From contig JAQBPC010000199.1 in the NCBI GenBank assembly GCA_028287725.1, forward strand, positions 1-5,228: 5,228 nt of DNA. Reading direction: 5' to 3'. The notes beneath the pieces were generated by a model. It saw nothing but the letters and a program-made list of their open reading frames with translations, was not told the DNA's origin and searched no databases. Of the stretch, positions 1-5,228 are shown in pieces; position 1 is the stretch's first letter; the number at the start of each line of letters is the position of its first letter. The DNA comes from Chloroflexota bacterium (lineage in GTDB: Bacteria > Chloroflexota > UBA5177 > JANWHV01). A program made the position numbers and the translations under genes.

Positions 1-126
1 CCTGCACGTTAGCATGCCGAATATGTGCCCTAATCCGGTTCGAGCAGCGCACCTGTACGAGGATTCCAGCCACAAGCACGGTACACTGTGCAACGTACCC
101 CGATTCCTGAAGTAAGTGAGATCAAC
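1..126 (+). other. Leader upstream of glmS, possibly holding the end of an earlier gene
   Basis: No recognisable gene lies here. One plus-strand frame is open from base 2 to a TAA stop at 113-115, giving 37 residues that end in NVPRFLK. This could be the tail of an upstream gene whose stop falls 11 nt before the glmS start, but another plus frame is open for almost as long and I recognise neither product. I found no convincing -35/-10 pair. A TACACT at 82-87 resembles a -10 box but has no matching -35. No glmS ribozyme can be made out in these few bases. Confidence 0.3.
114..120 (+). promoter_or_regulatory. Ribosome binding site that decides the glmS start
   Basis: AAGTGAG ends 6 nt before the ATG at 127 and is an acceptable Shine-Dalgarno match. 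It supports that ATG over the in-frame GTG at 88, which would add 13 residues before the Cys that must become N-terminal in this enzyme family. Confidence 0.55.
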
Positions 127-1920
127 ATGTGCGGAATCTTCGTATACCAGGGCCCAAGATCAGATGCGGCCGGCATCGTCCTCGAAGGTTTGAAACGCCT
201 CGAGTATCGAGGCTATGACTCCTGGGGTCTTGCGGTCCCTGGTAGCGATGGATTGAAGACGGAGCGCCGCGTCGGCAAAATCGGCGCCGTATCCGCAAAC
301 GACGGGCCGATCGCCGCCCTGAACCCGAGTAACGTTGCCATTGGACATACCAGATGGGCAACACATGGGGGTGTTACAGAAGGCAATGCGCACCCTCACC
401 TCTCATGCGATGGTAAGGTCGGCGTCATCCACAACGGTATCGTGGAGAATGCGGAGGAGCTCAAGGCGGAGTTGCTGGCCGGAGGCCATGTACTGGCCAG
501 CGAGACCGATAGCGAGGTTATCGCGCATCTGATTGAGAACTTGCTCCGCGATCACCCCTTGCCCGAGGCAGTTCGCCTGGCTTTCAGTCGCCTGCGTGGG
601 CGAAATGCGATCGTCGTGCTGAGTGCTTCGGCCGGCAAGGTTCTGGTGGTAGCCAAGAGCGGCTCGCCGGTTGTCATCGGTATCGGCGGTAACGAGTCGG
701 CGCCGGAGTATTTTGTATCTTCGGACATGCCTGCATTGCTGGCGCACACCAACCGTCTGGTATGGCTGGGCGATCATGAGATGGCGACGATCGACGGCAG
801 TTTGAAGTTCGCCTCTACGAGTACTGGGGAACCAATTAGCCGTCAGTCGGAGATCGTGGCGTGGGAGCCGGAGCAGGCGGAGCGCGGCGAGCATCCACAT
901 TTCATGCTCAAGGAGATCCTCGAGCAGCGTGACGCCGTGCAGCGTGCCATAAACCAGCCGCCGGCATTGCTTGATGAGGTGGCAGCGGTGATGCGTGTTG
1001 CCCAGGAAGTATGCTTCATCGGCTGCGGAACAGCAGGCGCGGTGGGCCGGATTGGCACGTACCTCTTCGCGGATATAGCGGGGCGGGCAACGAGCGCGAT
1101 CCTTGGCAGTGAATTCAAAAACTATCGGCATTCATTGCACGAGCGCACGCTGCTGATCGCCATTTCCCAGAGTGGGGAAACGGCCGACCTGCTCGAAGCC
1201 GTCGACATCGCGCTCGCGCGCGGCAGCCGCGTGGTGGCAATAGTCAACGTGCCGGGCTCGATGCTCACGCGGAAGGCGCATTACACGCTGCTGGTGCAAG
1301 CGGGCCCCGAAAAGGCGGTCGCGTCAACCAAAGCAACCATGGGCCAGATCGCGGTACTTGGTCTGCTGGCCCATGCTTGCGCCGGTCAGGCCGCGCACGG
1401 CCATGCTCTGCTGACGAACGTCGCATCACACATCGATGCGCTGACGACACCGGACTACATGGGCCGTGTAGCTCGCCTGGCCAATCGGCTCGCCGGCGAG
1501 GACGATCTGTATGTGATTGGCCGCGGCATTAATTACCCTGTTGCGCTCGAAGCGGCAATCAAGGTCCAGGAAGTCAGCTACATCCACGCGGAAGGCATAG
1601 CCGGAGGCGAGCTCAAGCATTATGCCATCGCACTTATCCAGCCAGGGACTCCCTGCATTATTCTTGCCTCGAATGACGATGCCCGCGCCGAAATTCTCAG
1701 TAACGCGGCACAGGTCAAGGCGCGCGGCGGCATGATCATCGGCGTCGGCCCGGAAGATAATCCTATCTTCGACGAGTACCTGCCGGTTCCCGATGGCGGC
1801 GGTCTTTCACCTTTATTGACCCTGATTCCGATGCAGATTCTCGCGTACTACCTGGCCTGCGCCAGGGGCAACGACCCCGACATGCCGCGAAACCTCGCGA
1901 AGAGCGTAACGGTCAAATAG
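127..1920 (+). CDS. glmS: Glutamine:fructose-6-phosphate aminotransferase (isomerizing), archaeal-like type
   Basis: This 597-residue cytosolic enzyme converts fructose-6-phosphate and glutamine to glucosamine-6-phosphate and glutamate, the first step towards UDP-N-acetylglucosamine. The start at 127 is chosen because the protein must begin MCGIF: after Met removal Cys2 is the glutaminase nucleophile. Residues 1 to about 225 form the class II glutamine amidotransferase domain, with RLEYRGYDSWG (24-34), GHTRWATHGG (73-82), HNG (102-104) and SETDSE (125-130). HFMLKEILEQ (258-267) leads into two SIS sugar-isomerase domains. The first holds CGTA (300-303), SQSGET (347-352) and VASTKA (398-403). 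The second holds HAEGIAGGELKH (487-498). The C-tail NLAKSVTVK supplies the catalytic Lys592. Oddities are Ala303 where Ser is usual, Tyr499 after the catalytic-region His, Trp33 where Ala is usual, and a linker about 11 residues shorter than in E. coli GlmS. All core catalytic residues are present, so the protein looks functional. The family call is firm; use as the main housekeeping GlmS is unproven. Confidence 0.95.
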   Translation: MCGIFVYQGPRSDAAGIVLEGLKRLEYRGYDSWGLAVPGSDGLKTERRVGKIGAVSANDGPIAALNPSNVAIGHTRWATHGGVTEGNAHPHLSCDGKVGVIHNGIVENAEELKAELLAGGHVLASETDSEVIAHLIENLLRDHPLPEAVRLAFSRLRGRNAIVVLSASAGKVLVVAKSGSPVVIGIGGNESAPEYFVSSDMPALLAHTNRLVWLGDHEMATIDGSLKFASTSTGEPISRQSEIVAWEPEQAERGEHPHFMLKEILEQRDAVQRAINQPPALLDEVAAVMRVAQEVCFIGCGTAGAVGRIGTYLFADIAGRATSAILGSEFKNYRHSLHERTLLIAISQSGETADLLEAVDIALARGSRVVAIVNVPGSMLTRKAHYTLLVQAGPEKAVASTKATMGQIAVLGLLAHACAGQAAHGHALLTNVASHIDALTTPDYMGRVARLANRLAGEDDLYVIGRGINYPVALEAAIKVQEVSYIHAEGIAGGELKHYAIALIQPGTPCIILASNDDARAEILSNAAQVKARGGMIIGVGPEDNPIFDEYLPVPDGGGLSPLLTLIPMQILAYYLACARGNDPDMPRNLAKSVTVK

Positions 1921-1964
1921 GTCGGAATACATAGGAGCAAATTCCGCACCGCCCGAAGTCCTGG
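1921..1964. terminator. Convergent intergenic gap with a weak inverted repeat
   Basis: The glmS gene and the minus-strand deacetylase-like gene converge here. CGGAAT (1923-1928) and ATTCCG (1941-1946) form a 6-bp inverted repeat with a 12-nt loop that could fold in either transcript. No T-tract follows on either strand, so an intrinsic terminator is only a possibility suggested by position. Confidence 0.2.
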
Positions 1965-2876
1965 TCAAACCGGCACCGGAGCATGCCGCGCCGGGCCGGG
2001 CAGGCCGCTTATCTCGGCCGGCGCTCGATCAACCAACGGCGTAATGTCCGGCGTCTGAAGTGCCCACATCGCAATGTCGTCTTTCCGCATGAATACGACA
2101 CCAGGCTGGCTCTGTGCGTAGCGTATGAAGGACTCCAACGCACGAATGCGCGCAGGCCTCCCCGAAATGCGATCGTGGTTGCTTATCACCATCATCCGCC
2201 GCCGGGTCGCCGCCTCCGCATAGAGTTGATCGAACTCGTCCTTGAGCACTTGCAGATGGTCTGACGGCGAGTAATTTGTAAAGTTGAACGACACGATATC
2301 GTTGAGGTGAAGTGTGTAGGGGACGGTTACGAACGGCTGGCCGTTGATCCGCTGGGTGAAGGGCTCGTCACGGCTCACGTCGTCGACATGGTAAATGAAG
2401 CCCAGGGACTGCAGGATCTCGAGAGTGTGGACGCTGCCTCGAAGCCAATAGCAGTTGTATCCGATCGGCCGCTGTCCCGTGGCGCGCTCAACACTCTTCA
2501 TGCCGCTCCGAATGAATGCTCGCTCCTCATCGGGCGGCAGCGCATACTGTGCCTCCCACCGCTCGCCGTGGGCCACACACTCGTGCCCGCGGCGAGCCAC
2601 TTCCCGTGCCAGATCTGGGTTCCCATCAACAGCCTCGCCGACCATATAAGCGCTCACTTTGATGCCGGTGCGATCGTACAGCTCGAGCAAGCGCGGAACG
2701 CCCTCACGCATCCCGTATTCGAAGAAGGTATTGGTCGGGAGATCGGGATATCCGGGCTGGATCGGCTCGGTAATTGGTCCGCCTGCACCGGAGATGGGTT
2801 GGCTCGTTCCCTCAAAGCCAAGGGAAATGGTAATCGCGAGCCTGGCGCCATCGGGCCAGAAGGTCTGCTGTGCCAT
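1965..2876 (-). CDS. PuuE-like polysaccharide deacetylase family protein, substrate unknown
   Basis: The 303-residue product belongs to the NodB-type polysaccharide deacetylase superfamily. It is closest by eye to the PuuE-like (allantoinase/peptidoglycan deacetylase-like) branch. FWPDGARLAITISLGFEG (6-23) is the first strand and motif. GHECVAHGERW (97-107) matches the PuuE-type GHEIxxHGxRW. YWLRGSVHTLEILQSLGFIYHVDD (143-166) matches the region that usually reads WRAPxxSxxTLELL. SNHDRISGRPARIRALESF (232-250), then VVFMRKDDIAMWA, is the characteristic C-terminal signature. No signal peptide or membrane segment is visible, so it is probably cytoplasmic and unlikely to act on exported polymer. 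The ATG at 2876 is chosen because homology starts at once and a CAGGGG lies 8 nt upstream. The frame stays open to an ATG at 3158, but that extension is not protein-like. The classical catalytic and metal Asp pair is absent (Phe21-Glu22). The gene stands alone, convergent with glmS and divergent from ftsH. Confidence 0.8.
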   Translation of the reverse strand: MAQQTFWPDGARLAITISLGFEGTSQPISGAGGPITEPIQPGYPDLPTNTFFEYGMREGVPRLLELYDRTGIKVSAYMVGEAVDGNPDLAREVARRGHECVAHGERWEAQYALPPDEERAFIRSGMKSVERATGQRPIGYNCYWLRGSVHTLEILQSLGFIYHVDDVSRDEPFTQRINGQPFVTVPYTLHLNDIVSFNFTNYSPSDHLQVLKDEFDQLYAEAATRRRMMVISNHDRISGRPARIRALESFIRYAQSQPGVVFMRKDDIAMWALQTPDITPLVDRAPAEISGLPGPARHAPVPV

Positions 2877-2884
2877 TGTAAGAA

Positions 2885-2890
2885 CCCCTG
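2885..2890 (-). promoter_or_regulatory. Ribosome binding site of the deacetylase-like gene
   Basis: Read on the minus strand this is CAGGGG, with its last G 8 nt before the ATG at 2876. It supports that start over the longer in-frame start at 3158, which has no Shine-Dalgarno-like sequence before it. Confidence 0.55.
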
Positions 2891-2899
2891 CGAATTCGT

Positions 2900-2931
2900 T
2901 GGTGCGACCGTGTGAGCTTCGGCGCGCACCA
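2900..2931 (-). repeat. Imperfect hairpin before the deacetylase-like gene
   Basis: TGGTGCG (2900-2906) pairs with CGCACCA (2925-2931). Inside these, CCG (2908-2910) pairs with CGG (2920-2922), with a small asymmetric internal loop and a 9-nt apical loop. It sits 24 to 55 nt upstream of the ATG at 2876, so it could be a 5' untranslated structure or an operator. No T-tract follows it on either strand. Confidence 0.25.
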
Positions 2932-3223
2932 TTCCATGCTAGCAACGGGAGCTTTAGGTGCCCGTTCGCGGGGTGAAGGGGTACATCACGGTGCTCAAGG
3001 CGTAGGCGACCATCGACGGGCCAAGTTGAATGCGCGCCTGCGCGGCCGAGCGAACGCCGGTAGGCACGACGAATGCGCGTGGGGGAAGTACGGTACGTCG
3101 CCGGATCGATGAAAGAGTTTGCACCGGATTTGGCATTCCCGTCTTCCAGCGGTGGCACATTAACGTAGCAATGTCGATAATCGGTAAAAGGGCCGCGGAT
3201 CGCCTTGCCCTATGAACTGATTG

Positions 3224-3251
3224 TTGACACTTGCCGGCCCACGGTTACGCT
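3224..3251 (+). promoter_or_regulatory. Candidate sigma-70-type promoter for ftsH
   Basis: A perfect -35 hexamer TTGACA (3224-3229) is followed after 16 nt by TACGCT (3246-3251), which matches the -10 consensus at three positions including the first two and the last. Transcription would begin near 3258, giving a leader of about 60 nt before the ATG at 3319. The weak -10 suggests either an activator or a different true promoter. I do not see a good heat-shock (sigma-32) promoter. Confidence 0.35.
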
Positions 3252-3306
3252 CCGATGCCTCTGCAGTCGGAGGAACGAAGTAAAGTGGCGGTGCTCACGA
3301 GTCCAT

Positions 3307-3311
3307 GAGGT
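3307..3311 (+). promoter_or_regulatory. Ribosome binding site of ftsH
   Basis: GAGGT lies 7 nt before the ATG at 3319, a good Shine-Dalgarno match at a standard distance. A nearer-upstream ATG at 3305 meets TAG after two codons and is not the start. Confidence 0.65.
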
Positions 3312-3318
3312 AGTTGAC

Positions 3319-5228
3319 ATGAATGACCAGCGCCGCAACGCTCCACCAGACAGCGGCTCCCCGGCCGGCACGGGGAGCCGGCCGCCGCGCAGGCGCTTCT
3401 CAGGACGCTCCTGGCTGATCACCCTTGTACTGGTGATCATCTTTGACCTTCTATTCTATCTGCCGGCCATGAATACCTCGAACGCAGGTCCGCAGGTGAC
3501 GCTCTCCTACAGTACGTTTCTTGCTCAAGTGCGCGCCAACAACATTGCGACAGCGCAGATTGCTACCGATACTGCCACAGGCAACTTCAGGAAGCCGTTC
3601 CACACTGCCAATAACACCACAAACTTTACACGCTATTCCACCACCTTGCTGCCTATCACCGATCCCACTCTCGTACCGTTGCTCGAGCAACAGGGCGTTC
3701 AAATCACCGGGCAGAGCACAGCGACGCCGTTATGGCTCACCGTACTTACCCTGGCTTTGCAAGCGCTTCCGCTGCTATTCCTGGTCGGCCTGTTTTACTT
3801 CGGCGCACGGATGGCCCGGACTCAGCAGCAAGGCGTTTTTGGATTCGGCCAGAGCCGCGCGAAGGTCTATACCGAAGAACGACCTAACACGACATTTGCG
3901 GATGTGGCAGGCGTCGAGTCAGCTAAGGCCGAGTTGCAGGAGGAGGTAGATTTCCTGCGCGATCCCGGAAAGTATAGAAGGCTTGGCGCCCGTATCCCCA
4001 AGGGGGTTCTGTTGGTTGGACCGCCCGGAACGGGAAAGACACTCCTGGCACGTGCAGTGGCCGGCGAGGCGCGGGTGCCATTCTTCAGCATTAGCGCAAC
4101 CGAATTCGTCGAGATGTTTGTAGGGGTCGGCGCAAGTCGCGTCCGGGACCTGTTTGCGAAGGCTAAAGCGAGCTCGCCATCAATCGTCTTCGTCGACGAA
4201 ATCGATGCCATCGGCGCCAGACGCGGTGCTGGCCCCCTGGGCGGCGGGAATGACGAGCGAGAACAAACGCTCAATCAGTTATTGGTATCGATGGACGGTT
4301 TCGAGCCGAATGAAGCTGTGATCGTGCTCGCCGCCACCAACCGGCCCGAATTGCTGGACCCCGCACTTCTGCGCCCCGGCCGATTCGACCGGCAGGTCGT
4401 CGTAGACTTGCCCGATCGGAAGGGCCGCGAAGCTATCCTTCGCATCCACACGCGGCACATTCCCCTTGATCCGTCGCTAAACCTGAGCGCAATCGCGCAG
4501 TCTACGCCGGGAATGAGCGGCGCCGATCTTGCCAATCTTGCCAACGAGGCCGCCTTGGCCGCTGGTCGTCGTGGTGCAAACACGGTGACTCAAGCCGATT
4601 TCGACCAGGCTCTGGACCGCATCACGCTGGGCGCCCCTGGCGCCGCGCTCATGAACGAGGAGGAGCGCCGCACTGTCGCGTATCACGAGGGTGGCCATGC
4701 GCTCGTTGCGTTGTTCCTGCCAGGAGTGGACCCTGTCCATCGGGTCACCATTACGCCACGTGGCCGCTCGCTCGGCGTGACGCAGTTCCGGCCTATCGAC
4801 GATCGGCGCAACTATCGCCGGACCTTCCTGCTTGACCGCATGGCGGTCGGCCTGGGCGGCCGCAGCTCCGAAGAAGTGGCTTGTGAGGAAATCACAACTG
4901 GGGCACAAAACGATCTCCAGGAAGTCACTCGCGTGGCGCGATCAATGGTGACCCAGCTGGGGATGGCCGACGAGCTTGGTCCCGAATACTACGGTGGCTC
5001 TTCCGACAGCGCGCTCGACGGTCGACGATATGCCCCATGGGAGCCCAAAGAGTACAGCGATGAGACGGCGCGGCGTATAGATGAAGCCGTGCACCGCCTG
5101 ATCGAGGAGGCGCACCAGCGTGCACGAGACATTATTAGCGCGCACCGTGCCGCGCTCGATGCAATCGCCACAACGCTCATGCGTGAGGAGTCGTTAGATG
5201 GCGAGCGCCTCAGATCGATCGTGAACGC
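3319..5228 (+). CDS. ftsH: ATP-dependent membrane zinc metalloprotease FtsH (3' end outside window)
   Basis: FtsH is a hexameric inner-membrane protease that unfolds and degrades membrane and short-lived cytosolic proteins. 636 codons are visible without a stop. Compared with E. coli FtsH (644 residues), only the extreme C-terminus is missing. Residues 1-31 are a Pro/Arg-rich cytosolic tail. TM1 is about 32-48, the periplasmic segment 49-136 (Asn/Thr-rich near 96-110) and TM2 about 138-161. The AAA+ module has Walker A GPPGTGKT (234-241), pore motif MFVGVG (266-271), Walker B VFVDEID (290-296) and second region of homology LRPGRFDR (351-358) with Arg355 and Arg358. The M41 peptidase has HEGGH (456-460) and the later zinc-ligand region TTGAQND (526-532, Asp532). 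All catalytic residues are intact. The Gly in HEGGH replaces the usual Ala. The divergent periplasmic segment and N-tail suggest an accessory paralogue rather than the housekeeping copy, but this is inference. Confidence 0.95.
   Translation, partial: MNDQRRNAPPDSGSPAGTGSRPPRRRFSGRSWLITLVLVIIFDLLFYLPAMNTSNAGPQVTLSYSTFLAQVRANNIATAQIATDTATGNFRKPFHTANNTTNFTRYSTTLLPITDPTLVPLLEQQGVQITGQSTATPLWLTVLTLALQALPLLFLVGLFYFGARMARTQQQGVFGFGQSRAKVYTEERPNTTFADVAGVESAKAELQEEVDFLRDPGKYRRLGARIPKGVLLVGPPGTGKTLLARAVAGEARVPFFSISATEFVEMFVGVGASRVRDLFAKAKASSPSIVFVDEIDAIGARRGAGPLGGGNDEREQTLNQLLVSMDGFEPNEAVIVLAATNRPELLDPALLRPGRFDRQVVVDLPDRKGREAILRIHTRHIPLDPSLNLSAIAQSTPGMSGADLANLANEAALAAGRRGANTVTQADFDQALDRITLGAPGAALMNEEERRTVAYHEGGHALVALFLPGVDPVHRVTITPRGRSLGVTQFRPIDDRRNYRRTFLLDRMAVGLGGRSSEEVACEEITTGAQNDLQEVTRVARSMVTQLGMADELGPEYYGGSSDSALDGRRYAPWEPKEYSDETARRIDEAVHRLIEEAHQRARDIISAHRAALDAIATTLMREESLDGERLRSIVN
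3354..3380 (+). repeat. Perfect GC-rich inverted repeat inside the 5' end of ftsH
   Basis: CGGCTCCCCG (3354-3363) and CGGGGAGCCG (3371-3380) are perfectly complementary, giving a 10-bp stem with a 7-nt loop, 35 nt into the coding sequence (codons 12-21). A competing stem pairs CGGCCGGC (3362-3369) with GCCGGCCG (3377-3384) over 8 bp. The two folds share bases and exclude each other. No T-tract follows, so it is not an intrinsic terminator. It could be a translational hairpin or a by-product of GC-rich Pro/Gly/Arg codons. Confidence 0.6.

Larger units (their letters stand above)
2877..3318. other. 442-nt divergent intergenic region
   Basis: This lies between the divergent starts of the deacetylase-like gene and ftsH. 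All six frames contain short open stretches, but none has a convincing ribosome site, recognisable motifs or protein-like composition, so I call no gene. It holds the ribosome sites of both flanking genes, a likely promoter facing ftsH (3224-3251) and an imperfect hairpin near the deacetylase start (2900-2931). I found no convincing -35/-10 pair for the minus-strand gene. The best isolated -10-like hexamer is TAGCAT, read on the minus strand at 2936-2941. The length leaves room for regulator sites or a small RNA, neither of which can be shown. Confidence 0.5.

Noticed and set aside
80..98. GGTAC/GTACC inverted repeat in the glmS leader
   Set aside because: Only 5 bp with a 9-nt loop, too weak to call an operator or riboswitch element.
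88..126. GTG at 88 as an earlier in-frame start for glmS
   Set aside because: It would bury the catalytic Cys behind 14 residues. The ATG at 127 gives MCGIF and has its own ribosome site.
403..1131. 242-codon open frame antisense to glmS
   Set aside because: The sense strand clearly encodes GlmS with conserved motifs. Long antisense frames are common in GC-rich coding DNA, and this product resembles nothing.
2877..3158. N-terminal extension of the deacetylase-like gene to an ATG at 3158
   Set aside because: The extra 94 residues are not protein-like, match nothing I know in the family, and lack a ribosome site. Homology begins right after the ATG at 2876.
2954..3160. 68-codon minus-strand open frame between the divergent genes
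   Set aside because: No Shine-Dalgarno sequence, no recognisable motif, and it overlaps several equally long open frames in other phases.
2990..3298. 9-bp direct repeat CGGTGCTCA at 2990-2998 and 3290-3298
   Set aside because: A single 9-bp repeat in about 440 nt is within chance expectation, and no other structure accompanies it.
4477..4908. 143-codon open frame antisense to ftsH
   Set aside because: It lies wholly under the conserved AAA+/peptidase part of ftsH and has no motif or ribosome site of note.

Overview
The window holds two complete genes and one gene cut by the right edge, with no sign of a mobile element, CRISPR array, tRNA or rRNA. The sequence is GC-rich and compactly coded, with Shine-Dalgarno-like motifs before all three starts. 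That fits a free-living, probably Gram-negative bacterium. A proteobacterium is my best guess, but nothing here fixes the taxon.

Layout from left to right: a 126-nt leader, then glmS on the plus strand (127-1920), encoding a glutamine:fructose-6-phosphate aminotransferase. A 44-nt convergent gap follows. Next is a minus-strand gene (1965-2876) for a PuuE-like member of the polysaccharide deacetylase superfamily. A 442-nt divergent intergenic region comes next, with a plausible sigma-70-type promoter facing right. Last is a plus-strand ftsH-type gene (3319 to beyond 5228) for a membrane-anchored AAA+ zinc protease that lacks only its extreme C-terminus.

GlmS makes glucosamine-6-phosphate, the entry point to peptidoglycan and lipopolysaccharide amino sugars. 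The deacetylase-like protein belongs to a superfamily that works on N-acyl sugars or on small amides such as allantoin. FtsH degrades damaged or regulatory membrane and cytosolic proteins. The three genes are not one operon, because the middle gene runs opposite to the other two. A shared cell-envelope or stress role is only a guess.

The most notable points are as follows. The GlmS looks like an archaeal/candidate-phyla type rather than the Escherichia coli type, with unusual residues at normally conserved sites. The deacetylase-like protein lacks the classical Asp-Asp metal motif. The FtsH has a Pro/Arg-rich N-terminal tail and an HEGGH zinc motif in place of HEAGH. A perfect 10-bp GC-rich inverted repeat, with a competing 8-bp fold, lies just inside the ftsH coding sequence. 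I see no convincing evidence of a wholly new system.
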